Part shown: positions 18,359-26,606 of the stretch, in pieces | Layout of the letters: the number at the start of each line of letters is the position of its first letter | Numbering within the stretch: the stretch's first letter is position 1 | NCBI GenBank assembly: GCA_023665475.1 | Contig: JAMPEB010000014.1 | Span: forward strand, 1 to 64,000 | Length of the DNA stretch: 64,000 nt | Direction: 5' to 3' | From: Lachnoclostridium sp. | GTDB lineage: Bacteria; Bacillota; Clostridia; Lachnospirales; Lachnospiraceae | Program-made: the position numbers and the translations under genes | The notes under the pieces: model-generated | Database searches by the model: none | Told to the model about the DNA's origin: nothing | The model's input: only the letters and a program-made list of their open reading frames with translations

Positions 18359-18782
18359 GTGAAAAAACGATTATGCCGTTTAATGGCGCTGGCTGCGGGG
18401 CTGGCGCTTCTGCTTGCCTCCTGCGCGCCGGAGGTGAAGCCGTCTGAGGGACAGGTGCAGACGAAGGATATGGTTCTGACCTGAAGTGCTTGGAGCGGAT
18501 ATGACGATTTTGCGGAATTGGCGGAGCTGTGCGGAAAAATTCGGGAGGCAGGGCTGATTCCCGGTGTTTTGAGCACCCAGCTAACGGGCAACACTTTTTC
18601 CACAGTGTTCAATCTGGAAAAGACCGACTGGCTTGCTACCATGGAGGGAGTAAACTGGGAGCGGGATTTTCTGGACGGAAAGGGCACAGCAGTCGGAATG
18701 TGGTGTTTGATACAGGGGCATGCCGTATACTATGGTGGTGCCGGATGGGAATCTCTGGGAGTAAACGAGGAGGAACATAAAA
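18359..18782 (+). pseudogene. decayed solute-binding lipoprotein gene
   Basis: A GTG at 18359 opens a good lipoprotein signal peptide (MKKRLCRLMALAAG, lipobox LASC at Cys22). The frame is closed by TGA at 18482-18484. The same frame then continues with YDDFAELAELCGKIREAGLI, a stretch about 115 nt further on that resembles the middle of a sugar-type solute-binding protein (compare YQEFVELCGVLEELGIRP in the next gene). It runs on without a natural end into the next gene. The N-terminal lobe, about 100 residues, appears to be missing. Internal deletion plus a nonsense codon make this a likely relic of a tandem paralogue. UGA readthrough as selenocysteine is less likely, since no clear SECIS hairpin follows. 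Confidence 0.6.
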
Positions 18783-20600
18783 ATGAAAAAGTTGTTTGGT
18801 CTGATCACGGCAATGCTGTTGGCAGCGTCACTGTCCGGGTGCGGAAAGGCGGAAGCATCCGGACGGGAACAGGTTACAGTAGCTTTATGGAGTGACCAGC
18901 TTACCGAGCGTTATGCGCCCTATCTGCAGGAACGCTTTCCGGAAGTGGACTTTACCTTTTATGTGGCAACCAATTCTACAGATTTCTATCGCTTTAAACA
19001 GGAGAGAGGAGATTTGCCGGATATTCTCACCGTGCGGCGTTTTGCCCTGCGGGATGTGGCGGAGTGGAAGGATTCTTTGCTGGACTTAAGCGATACAAAG
19101 CTGGCAAATACCTTTTCCCAGTCTTATCTGCGAAGTTATACCTACAATGACGGCACGGTAAACTGGCTTCCCGCCTGTGCGGAGGTGGATGGCATTCTTG
19201 TAAACAAGACGCTGCTGGAGAAGCATGGACTGTCCCTGCCCGAAACTTATCAGGAATTTGTGGAGTTATGCGGTGTATTGGAGGAATTAGGCATCCGTCC
19301 TTTTCAGGCTAATTTTGAGGCGGATTACACTTGTATGGAAGTGCTTCAGGGGTTGTCCATAGAGCAGCTTACCTCTCAGAAAGGACGGGAGTGGCGGCAG
19401 CAATATGAAAGCGGACGGACGGATCAGTTAAGTGAGGAAGTCTGGCTTCCTGTCTTTGAGAGGATGGAAGCGTTTATTGCATATACCGGTCTTAATGCAT
19501 CCGACCTGAAAGGAAGAGAGGAGGATTTTTTCAATGCATTTGAGAGCGGCAAAACCGCTATGATCCGTACGACTCCCGATGAGGCTAACAGTTACGGCGT
19601 GGCAGAGGACAGCCTGTTGCTTCCCTACTTTGGCGGGACGGCGGAGGGCAGTTGGTATCTGACCTATCCGGCTTTTCAGGTAGCTGCCAATATTCGGGGA
19701 ACGGAAGACCCTGCCCGCAAGGAACTGATTCTGGAAATCATGTCGGCAATGTTGGAAGAGGAAGGTCTGAAGCAGATAACCAGTGACGATACCTTAATCG
19801 CTTACAATAAGGAGGTGACACAGACCTTGTCTCCGCTGCTTGCTCCTATGGAAGAACAGGTGAAGGGCAACCGTCTTTATATCCGGCTGGCTTCCGCGGA
19901 CATGTTTTCCGTTTCGCAAACGGTGGTGCAGGGAATGATTTCAGGGGAATATCCTGATGCCCGCTCCGCTTTTGAAGCGTTTAACACCGCCATGAGCGCG
20001 CCGCAGGGTGACAGGGAGATAATCGCTCACATTGACACCGGTTATTCTTATACTTTTGACCCGGAGCACGGAAGTCAGGCTGCGTCGGCAGTGCTTAACT
20101 CTTTGAGGGAGGAAGTGGGAACGCAGATGCTCATCGGTCCTGCAGAGGCCGTGGCGGGTAATATTATTGCCGGAGACTACACGCAGACGGAGCTGCGTTT
20201 TCTGACAATGGGTGAGACGCCGGTTATCGTCCTGTGCGAAATGACGGGAGAACAATTATATCAATATGTGGATTATGTGATTACCAATCGCGGCGGACGG
20301 GGAGCTGTTATCAACGATTCCACATTGTATGTGTCCAGCGGTTTTGAGATGACTGTGAAGAAAACGGATACGGGATATGCCTTGGAAGGGTTGACTGTTG
20401 ACGGGAGGAAGCTGGACAAGGAAGCGGTTTACACAGTGGCGGTGCTGGGTAATCTGGAAAATATGACGGAGGCAGCTTTGGCAGCCTCGGGAGTAACAAA
20501 TTATGACCGTACAAAGACTGCATATAAGCAAATTGTGGCGGACAGGCTGACAGAAGGCAGGCAGTTGGCTGCGCCTACGGATTATATTACATTGCAATAA
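18783..20600 (+). CDS. solute-binding lipoprotein fused to a 5'-nucleotidase C-terminal domain
   Basis: This is a 605-aa lipoprotein (lipobox LSGC, Cys20). Residues of about 30-400 form an ABC-type carbohydrate solute-binding fold (VTVALWSDQLTERYAPYLQE, split; PDILTVRR; LPACAEVDGILVNKTLLEK). From about 410 it changes to a 5'-nucleotidase C-terminal-like domain (EMTGEQLYQYVDYVI, LYVSSGFEMTV, GRKLDKEAVYTVAVLGN). No metallophosphatase catalytic domain is present, so the second part is probably a binding domain. No permease genes are adjacent. The hybrid histidine kinase starts 29 nt downstream, so this protein more likely presents a ligand to a sensor than feeds a transporter. GAGGAGG precedes the ATG. 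Confidence 0.8.
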   Translation: MKKLFGLITAMLLAASLSGCGKAEASGREQVTVALWSDQLTERYAPYLQERFPEVDFTFYVATNSTDFYRFKQERGDLPDILTVRRFALRDVAEWKDSLLDLSDTKLANTFSQSYLRSYTYNDGTVNWLPACAEVDGILVNKTLLEKHGLSLPETYQEFVELCGVLEELGIRPFQANFEADYTCMEVLQGLSIEQLTSQKGREWRQQYESGRTDQLSEEVWLPVFERMEAFIAYTGLNASDLKGREEDFFNAFESGKTAMIRTTPDEANSYGVAEDSLLLPYFGGTAEGSWYLTYPAFQVAANIRGTEDPARKELILEIMSAMLEEEGLKQITSDDTLIAYNKEVTQTLSPLLAPMEEQVKGNRLYIRLASADMFSVSQTVVQGMISGEYPDARSAFEAFNTAMSAPQGDREIIAHIDTGYSYTFDPEHGSQAASAVLNSLREEVGTQMLIGPAEAVAGNIIAGDYTQTELRFLTMGETPVIVLCEMTGEQLYQYVDYVITNRGGRGAVINDSTLYVSSGFEMTVKKTDTGYALEGLTVDGRKLDKEAVYTVAVLGNLENMTEAALAASGVTNYDRTKTAYKQIVADRLTEGRQLAAPTDYITLQ

Positions 20601-20629
20601 GAGATAAGATTAAGAGGAAAGGAAGCACT

Positions 20630-23296
20630 ATGAGTTTTAAAGGAAATAAAAGGAATATGTTTCTTCCGATAACGCTGATTTTGGGGCTGCTGGCAGCTTT
20701 ATTGGCGGGAACTTCCTTTTTTTCAAAATATCTGGCTAACAAAATTTTTGAGGAGCGCACAACGCAGTTAGTGGAGATTACCGCTCAGGTACAGGTGAAC
20801 CTGCTCAACGCTCTGGACACACATTGGAATTATCTTACCGCTGCGGTCAATGCTTTGGAAGCGGGAAGTTTTGAAAGCGGGGAGAAGGTGGCGGACTATG
20901 TAGGCGGTCTGGAGCGTTTGCTGGAAACAGACAACTACCATTCCAACCTTATGCTGTTGGATAGTCAGGGAAACTGCTGGGATGCGCGGGGCAAGCACAG
21001 TGTCTGGTCCGATCTGGATATAGTGGCAGGCGGGGATGAGCGATACAGTTTTATTTCCGACAGTTATATTACTCAGGGCAGTTGTTGGATTTTTGTGCAA
21101 AAATTGGAGAAGCCCTTGGAAACGGCAGACGGTCTTGTGTTTACCCACGCCGTTCTTTTGAAAGATATCTATACATTGGTAGAATATTATGACAGCGCTG
21201 CCTATGGGGACCGGAATGAGACTTATATTTTGAAGAGCAACGGCACCCGGATGCACGATAATATCTCTCAGGAAAATACAATTCAGGCGTATAATGTGCT
21301 GAAAGTGCTGGAAGAGATGGAAGGTCAGCAATATCAGGATATCCGTGCAGCTCTGGCTGAGAATGATACACTCAGCACGAATTTCTGGATGGAAGGAAAG
21401 GAGTATTATTACTGCATTACCTCTCTGGAAAAGTATGATACGCTGCTATTGTTTTTGATTCCGGCAGAGTTTGTGGCTTCGGGAACCGTGGGCATGGTGA
21501 ACATGGTGGTGCGCACGCTGCTGATTCTGGCGGTGGTGCTCCTTGTATTGGTCATCTTGGCTTCCATAGCCATTTTCCGGCAGCGGAACAGCGCCCGGCT
21601 ATATCTTCAGGAGCAGGAAAACCTACACCGTCAGGAGCAGTTGAATCAACAATTGGAAGAGTACAATACCATGCTTTCTCAATCCAAAGAGTCGGCGGAA
21701 CAGGCTTTCCGGATTGCGGAGGAGGCAAACCGTGCCAAGAGTTCTTTCCTGTCCAATATGAGCCACGATATCCGTACGCCCATGAACGCCATTGTGGGTT
21801 TCACTACTTTGCTGGCGCGGGATGCGGATAAGCCCGACAAGGTGAGAGAATATATTCAGAAAATTAATTCCTCCAGCCAGCATCTTCTGGGGCTGATTAA
21901 TGATATTTTGGATATCAGTAAAATAGAGGCGGGCAAGACGACACTGAATGTTTCGGAAGAAAGCATGGTGGATTTGATTGAAGGCATTGATGGCATTATC
22001 CGCCCGCAGATGAAGGCAAGGGGACATAATTTTGAGGTTTACAGCAAAGATTTGCAACACGAGCGCGTGGTGATGGATAAACTGCGCCTGAACCAGATTT
22101 TATTGAATCTGCTGTCCAATGCGGCGAAATATACGCCGGATGGCGGGCATATTACCCTGACCGTGCAGGAACTGCCGCAGCATACCAGACAGCTTGCCAG
22201 TTATCGTTTTGTTGTGGCGGATAACGGCTACGGTATGAGTGAAGAGTATCAGAACACCATCTTTCAGGCTTTTACCCGTGAAGAGAGCAGTGTGACGAAT
22301 AAAATTCAGGGAACCGGTTTAGGAATGGCTATCACGAAAAACTTGTTGGATCTCATGGGTGGAAGCATCTCAGTAAAGAGTAAAAAAGGAGAAGGTTCTA
22401 CCTTTACCGTGGATTTGGATCTGCAGATCAGTGAACAGGCCATTGACCGAAAATTCTGGAAAAAGAATAATATTACCCGAATGCTGGCGGTGGATGATGA
22501 GGAGGTCGTCTGCCAGAATATTCAATTGACGATGAAGGACACCGGTGTCGTTGTGGATTATGTATTGGACGGCAAAAGTGCGATGGAAAGGGTGAAGCAT
22601 TCCGCCGGGGAGGGAGTACCGTACAATATCGTCCTGTTGGATTGGAAGATGCCGGGTATGGACGGTATAGAGACTGCCCGCCGTATCCGGGAAAGCACAC
22701 CCGGAAATACTCCTCTTCTGATTTTGACCAGCTATGATTGGCCGGAAGTGGAGGAAGAGGCCCGTGACGCCGGAGTGGATACTTTTCTGCCCAAACCGTT
22801 TTTCCTTACCAGCTTCAGAAAGAAAGTTGATGAAATTTTGAAACAGGAAGCATCCGACATCCTGACAGAAGAGGCTGCCATAGAAGAAACCGCAGAGGGT
22901 CAGAGTGTATTTCAGGGAATGCATATTCTGGCGGCGGAAGACAATGAGATCAATGCGGAAATTCTTAACGCGGTGCTGGATAACAGTGGAGCCACCTGTA
23001 AAATTTGCGAAAACGGACAGCTTGCGGTGGAAGAGTTTAAGAAGTCCGTACCCGGACAGTATCAGTTAATCCTGATGGATGTGCAGATGCCGGTGATGAA
23101 CGGTTATGATGCCACAAAGGCAATCCGGGCGCTGGATCATCCGCTGGCAAAGGAAATCCCTATTATTGCCATGACAGCGAACGCATTTGCCGAGGATGTC
23201 AGGGACGCGCTGGAAGCCGGAATGAATGCGCATGTGGCAAAGCCGGTGGACATAGCGGTGCTGGAGCAGACGGTCAGGTCGGTATTCCATTCATAA
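20630..23296 (+). CDS. hybrid sensor histidine kinase with two receiver domains
   Basis: In this 888-aa protein, TM1 (about 12-33) and TM2 (about 287-311) bracket an extracytoplasmic sensor of about 250 residues, probably of the Cache type. A coiled coil (HRQEQLNQQLEEYNTML) leads into HisKA with the phospho-acceptor His in NMSHDIRTPMNA. The HATPase domain has NLLSNAAKYTPDGG and GTGLGMAI. Two receivers follow, with phospho-Asp sites in VLLDWKMPG and LILMDVQMP. There is no HPt or DNA-binding output domain, so a separate phosphotransfer partner is expected. It is translated just after the solute-binding fusion protein and is probably its signalling partner. Confidence 0.9.
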   Translation: MSFKGNKRNMFLPITLILGLLAALLAGTSFFSKYLANKIFEERTTQLVEITAQVQVNLLNALDTHWNYLTAAVNALEAGSFESGEKVADYVGGLERLLETDNYHSNLMLLDSQGNCWDARGKHSVWSDLDIVAGGDERYSFISDSYITQGSCWIFVQKLEKPLETADGLVFTHAVLLKDIYTLVEYYDSAAYGDRNETYILKSNGTRMHDNISQENTIQAYNVLKVLEEMEGQQYQDIRAALAENDTLSTNFWMEGKEYYYCITSLEKYDTLLLFLIPAEFVASGTVGMVNMVVRTLLILAVVLLVLVILASIAIFRQRNSARLYLQEQENLHRQEQLNQQLEEYNTMLSQSKESAEQAFRIAEEANRAKSSFLSNMSHDIRTPMNAIVGFTTLLARDADKPDKVREYIQKINSSSQHLLGLINDILDISKIEAGKTTLNVSEESMVDLIEGIDGIIRPQMKARGHNFEVYSKDLQHERVVMDKLRLNQILLNLLSNAAKYTPDGGHITLTVQELPQHTRQLASYRFVVADNGYGMSEEYQNTIFQAFTREESSVTNKIQGTGLGMAITKNLLDLMGGSISVKSKKGEGSTFTVDLDLQISEQAIDRKFWKKNNITRMLAVDDEEVVCQNIQLTMKDTGVVVDYVLDGKSAMERVKHSAGEGVPYNIVLLDWKMPGMDGIETARRIRESTPGNTPLLILTSYDWPEVEEEARDAGVDTFLPKPFFLTSFRKKVDEILKQEASDILTEEAAIEETAEGQSVFQGMHILAAEDNEINAEILNAVLDNSGATCKICENGQLAVEEFKKSVPGQYQLILMDVQMPVMNGYDATKAIRALDHPLAKEIPIIAMTANAFAEDVRDALEAGMNAHVAKPVDIAVLEQTVRSVFHS

Positions 23297-23409
23297 AGCA
23301 GAGATATGCCGGGCTTGCTTTTTTACTTGCGGAGTGTTAGAATCACTTTAGTGTAAAATACCGTTTTAAGAGTTTTGAAGCACAAAAATCATTCGGAGAG
23401 AAGAGATCA

Positions 23410-24219
23410 GTGAATAATAATGAGCGCGTAAAAGGAAAACGGAAAAAAGCAATATTGGCAGCCGCCGGATTTGTGGCTTGCAGTTATGCTGTCCTGAATT
23501 ATCTTGCAAAAAGAAAGAAGGATGTCATAGAGCCTGCGGAGAACGAAGAAACGCAGGCAATGGCAGAATCCGTTTATGAAAAAAAGATAAAGCGGATGAT
23601 GGATAAAGGGCTATCCTTTGCGGGGCTGCTTATATTGGCGCCCATATATGGAATTATCTCATTGGCGATTTTTATGGATGATCCGGGGCCGGTGCTGTTT
23701 ACCCAGAAAAGGGTAGGAAAAAATAAGGAGTTTTTTATGCTCCACAAATTCCGTTCCATGAAAATGAAGACGCCCCATGATGTTCCCACACACCAGTTAG
23801 AGAATCCGGAGCAGTATATTACAAGAGTGGGAAAATTTATACGCAAATACAGTTTGGATGAACTGCCGCAGATATGGGATATCTTTGTGGGAAATATGAG
23901 CATTATCGGACCGCGCCCTGCCCTCTGGAATCAGGATGATCTGGTAGCGGAACGGGATAAATACGGGGCAAATGATATTCTCCCGGGCTTGACCGGCTGG
24001 GCGCAGATTAACGGGCGGGACGAGCTGGAGATAGCGGATAAGGCAAAGCTGGATGGAGTGTATGTTGAGCACTTGAGACAGGGCGGTATCAAGGCTTTGT
24101 TTTTCGATGTAAAATGTTTTCTGGGGACAATAGGGTCTGTGCTTGGCAGCGACGGCGTAGTAGAAGGCGGAACAGGCGAACTGCACAAGACGGAGAAGAG
24201 CGTTAAGGGTGAGTGCTAA
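23410..24219 (+). CDS. polyprenyl-phosphate sugar phosphotransferase (sugar transferase)
   Basis: This 269-aa enzyme of the bacterial sugar transferase family transfers a sugar-1-phosphate from a nucleotide sugar to undecaprenyl phosphate. A short N-terminal hydrophobic stretch (14-30) is followed by the re-entrant helix (GLLILAPIYGIISLAIFMDD, about 69-88). The family motifs are GPVLFTQKRVGKN, FRSMK, the catalytic D-E pair in RKYSLDELPQIWDI, and NMSIIGPRPAL, then GLTGWAQINGRDEL. A GTG start is used, with GGAGAG upstream. It may prime a surface glycan, and might use the sugars made by the 43-48 kb cluster, though this is not shown by the sequence. Confidence 0.88.
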   Translation: MNNNERVKGKRKKAILAAAGFVACSYAVLNYLAKRKKDVIEPAENEETQAMAESVYEKKIKRMMDKGLSFAGLLILAPIYGIISLAIFMDDPGPVLFTQKRVGKNKEFFMLHKFRSMKMKTPHDVPTHQLENPEQYITRVGKFIRKYSLDELPQIWDIFVGNMSIIGPRPALWNQDDLVAERDKYGANDILPGLTGWAQINGRDELEIADKAKLDGVYVEHLRQGGIKALFFDVKCFLGTIGSVLGSDGVVEGGTGELHKTEKSVKGEC

Positions 24220-24378
24220 ATGATAAAAACCTTGCGCAGATGTATCTCTTCTGGTAAAATAAATTTAAGGGATATGCTTTTTGAATTTCTAATGGCGCAA
24301 GCCATTCCTGATAGGGAGTTCTCCCGTATGGTTAAAAAAACCTGTGTTTTTATTCCAATAACATTTTATAAGGTATAA
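24220..24378 (+). CDS. small ORF of 52 codons, doubtful
   Basis: The ORF starts one base after the sugar-transferase stop, with AAGGGTGAG six bases upstream. It encodes MIKTLRRCISSGKINL and further residues ending in PITFYKV. No family is recognised, and base composition falls towards AT in this stretch. It could be a translated small protein coupled to the gene before it, or chance. The remaining bases up to 24491 show nothing but the AGAGGGG ribosome-binding site of the next gene. Confidence 0.25.
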   Translation: MIKTLRRCISSGKINLRDMLFEFLMAQAIPDREFSRMVKKTCVFIPITFYKV

Positions 24379-24491
24379 ATTCCAGAGAAACGCATGCGGG
24401 AGGAAGAGACACTTTTTTAACAAATCTGCATGGATACAAAATGGGAAAATCTGGGATATGGGTGTATACAATACAAAAGAGGGGATATATT

Positions 24492-25313
24492 ATGGATTTG
24501 GTAAAAGTGGATACATTGTTAAATGTTTTTGAGAAATGTAGAAATTTATTTTTGTGGGTTGTTAAAAATAAGGCAAAATTTAAAAAGGAACCATATTACT
24601 TTAAAGACTATCACAAACATGTTACAATTTATGAGAATGGAAATGGGATTTTGATTAATTCCTTTAGTATTGTGTTTAATAGAGCAGATGACAACGAAAT
24701 CAGAAGGGGAATTAATATAAGCGACGGAAAAATTAGCGCTAAATTTCCATCTTTTAAAAAGATGCAAGGAGAAAGTCTGGAAAATAGATTTGACAAGTAT
24801 GGATTTTGGGTGTATTCTGATGATAACATCATTGAAGAATCTAAAGAAGAGTATTGGGTGATAGAAGGCATCCAAGAAAACATAACTGCAAGCAAGAACG
24901 ACAAAGAATTGCGCTGGGTATTGAAGTTTAATCCAAGTAAAATTGAGTTACATAAACCGTATCGGGTTATTTATATAATAAGCATTCCCGGTATGTTTCC
25001 GATAACCAAAGGGAAATTAGATTTTTCCGAAATAGAAAATTCTTATTTTTTCGGATATTCAAGTTCCAGCATTGATATAAGAACACCAATAGAAGAGATT
25101 TATTATACCGTATCATTTTATAATAGCATTGATTTGCAGACAGAGCCTGAAGCAACGGTTCACGCAATGGTAGGCAGGGACAATTCTCCGCTGAAGATTA
25201 ATAAGGAATATAATATTATATATAATAAATATATATGTCATGTTGAGAAACCGCAATTAGGGTCAAAAATTATAATAAAGTGGAAGTTTATAGGGGGTGA
25301 ATCAAATGATTAA
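24492..25313 (+). CDS. hypothetical AT-rich protein
   Basis: This 273-aa cytoplasmic protein has no recognised domain. It is rich in Ile, Lys, Asn and aromatic residues, and its codon use (many AT-ending codons such as ATA and AAT) differs from that of its neighbours. The pattern of short hydrophobic strands (YRVIYIISIPG, NSYFFGYSSSSIDIR) suggests a beta-rich fold. The start was placed at ATG 24492 because AGAGGGG lies 8 nt upstream. It is followed by a truncated 15-codon frame and a strong terminator. Composition and lack of context suggest recent acquisition. Function unknown. Confidence 0.6.
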   Translation: MDLVKVDTLLNVFEKCRNLFLWVVKNKAKFKKEPYYFKDYHKHVTIYENGNGILINSFSIVFNRADDNEIRRGINISDGKISAKFPSFKKMQGESLENRFDKYGFWVYSDDNIIEESKEEYWVIEGIQENITASKNDKELRWVLKFNPSKIELHKPYRVIYIISIPGMFPITKGKLDFSEIENSYFFGYSSSSIDIRTPIEEIYYTVSFYNSIDLQTEPEATVHAMVGRDNSPLKINKEYNIIYNKYICHVEKPQLGSKIIIKWKFIGGESND

Positions 25314-25353
25314 AATACGCAATGCCGACAGTGAGAAGGAATTTGGCGACTGA
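25306..25353 (+). pseudogene. 15-codon gene start fragment
   Basis: The ATG at 25306 has an excellent GGGGGTGA site and overlaps the end of the previous gene in the usual operon manner, but the frame stops after MIKIRNADSEKEFGD. That opening resembles the first residues of GNAT acetyltransferases, so this may be the stump of a second gene lost by deletion. The resemblance is too short to be sure. Confidence 0.3.
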
Positions 25354-25388
25354 CAAATGCCGACCGTTTTTTGTTGAACAAATGTCAT

Positions 25389-25437
25389 AAAAGGAGTAAG
25401 AAATACCCAATGGGCATATTTCTTACTCCTTTTACCT
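25389..25437. terminator. strong bidirectional terminator
   Basis: A perfect 17-bp stem (25389-25405 with 25417-25433) carries A-runs and T-runs at its ends. It ends the AT-rich gene on + and could also act on the - strand. Confidence 0.85.
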
Positions 25438-25503
25438 TATGCTTTTTGACATTTTGTGCTACTGGTCAGAGAACGATATTGCATGGGGCTATGTGTTCTT
25501 CGC

Positions 25504-26346
25504 TTAATTGAAGATAACAGAGATGTTATCAAACATTTTCTTATTGTTAATGATGCCGGTTCTGTTGATGGCATCTAATTGTTGGTCGGAATAGATTTTC
25601 AGCTCTTCTTTGTGCTGCTCCAAGGCATTGGCAGTCTGTTTTGCCTTGTCTGACTCATTGTCGGAACCCTTGTGCAGGGAAGAGACGGTATCCTCCGTTA
25701 TGATGATTTTTTTGCCGATGCCGCCGGACACCCTGTTGATTTTCTTCTGCAGGGAAGCTTTTTCTTCTTCGGTGGGCGCAGTACGCTGCCTGCCTTCCAG
25801 AGAGGTGCGTATCCTGCTCATATCCGCAATCTGCTCTTTGGTGGAGGAAAGGGTAATCAGTACGCCGGACTCCTTGCTGCCAAGTAATGCGGGCTGCGGT
25901 TTTTCTTCTTTTTCGGACTCGATTTTGCTGCCGGCGGCGTCCAACGCCTTATCATTGATAGGAGAAGCTTTGCCGTTTGCCGGACCGTTGTCAGTGGTCT
26001 GACCGTCTGTTGCCTGAACAGACTGATGTTCCTCTGACCGGGTCTGTTTGCTGCCTGTCTCTTTTAAAGCCTGTTTGGCAGCCTCCTGTTTTTGGGCGGC
26101 TTCTTCCTGTCTTTTCTGTATCTGATATTGGCGCAGTTCGCTGTTCAAATCCTGAAGCTGTTCTCTTGCAGACTGCTTTTTCCGGGTCTTTTGGTCATCA
26201 CTCATCTCCTGATCGTTAGAGATAGTTCTCAGTTCCTCCTGGAGATTGGAAATTTCTTTGCGGAGGCTGCTTTCACGGCTGTCCGGTGCGGACTGCTGGG
26301 AAGATACATTATTTTGAGATAAATGGTTAATTCCTGATATATTCAT
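25504..26346 (-). CDS. FlxA-like coiled-coil protein
   Basis: This 280-aa hydrophilic protein opens MNISGINHLSQNNVSS and then has a heptad-rich segment, LRKEISNLQEELRTIS through EQLQDLNSELRQYQIQK (about 25-80). A Gln/Ala/Glu-rich linker follows, with a second helical part at about 165-260. The first part matches the FlxA-like family, small coiled-coil proteins first noted as flagellar-regulon members in E. coli and frequent in Lachnospiraceae. There is no signal peptide. AAGGAGG precedes the ATG. No flagellar genes are in the window, so the name indicates family only. Confidence 0.65.
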   Translation of the reverse strand: MNISGINHLSQNNVSSQQSAPDSRESSLRKEISNLQEELRTISNDQEMSDDQKTRKKQSAREQLQDLNSELRQYQIQKRQEEAAQKQEAAKQALKETGSKQTRSEEHQSVQATDGQTTDNGPANGKASPINDKALDAAGSKIESEKEEKPQPALLGSKESGVLITLSSTKEQIADMSRIRTSLEGRQRTAPTEEEKASLQKKINRVSGGIGKKIIITEDTVSSLHKGSDNESDKAKQTANALEQHKEELKIYSDQQLDAINRTGIINNKKMFDNISVIFN

Positions 26347-26384
26347 ATGCCTACCTCCTTATCAACATAGTCTGCCTTGCTTGC

Positions 26385-26409
26385 CTATATCCGAATAAAT
26401 TCGGTATAG
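26385..26409 (-). promoter_or_regulatory. inverted repeat in the leader of the FlxA-like gene
   Basis: CTATATCCGAAT / ATTCGGTATAG surrounds an AA centre, with one bulged base. It lies downstream of the promoter, so it could be an RNA hairpin or an operator. Its role is unknown. Confidence 0.3.
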
Positions 26410-26447
26410 GAAAATATGGCATACTATCAAAATAAATTGTAGTACAA

Positions 26448-26476
26448 ATTATAGCACAATTTGCGAAATTTATCAA
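26448..26476 (-). promoter_or_regulatory. promoter of the FlxA-like gene
   Basis: On the - strand: TTGATA (26476-26471), a 17-nt spacer and TATAAT (26453-26448). Confidence 0.7.
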
Positions 26477-26520
26477 CTATGTCAAAACAATTTGTTTGCC
26501 CAATTTGCCTGCTTGTCACA

Positions 26521-26549
26521 TTGCATCAAACAGTTAATTATGATATGAT
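26521..26549 (+). promoter_or_regulatory. promoter of uvrC
   Basis: TTGCAT (26521-26526), a 17-nt spacer and TATGAT (26544-26549) lie 58 nt before the uvrC start. The stretch from 26347 to 26606 otherwise holds only this and the divergent promoter. Confidence 0.7.
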
Positions 26550-26606
26550 AAAACCATATGGCAGGAACTGCTGTGCGAGTCACGGGCGGAAAGGCGGCGG
26601 AGCTTC

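Noticed and set aside
18482..18484. In-frame TGA as a selenocysteine codon in a lipoprotein
   Set aside because: No convincing SECIS hairpin follows, the frame also lacks its N-terminal lobe and a normal end, and a nonsense mutation in a decayed paralogue explains it more simply.
23297..23330. Possible terminator after the hybrid kinase
   Set aside because: Only a 3-4 bp stem could be drawn ahead of the T-run, which is too weak to call.
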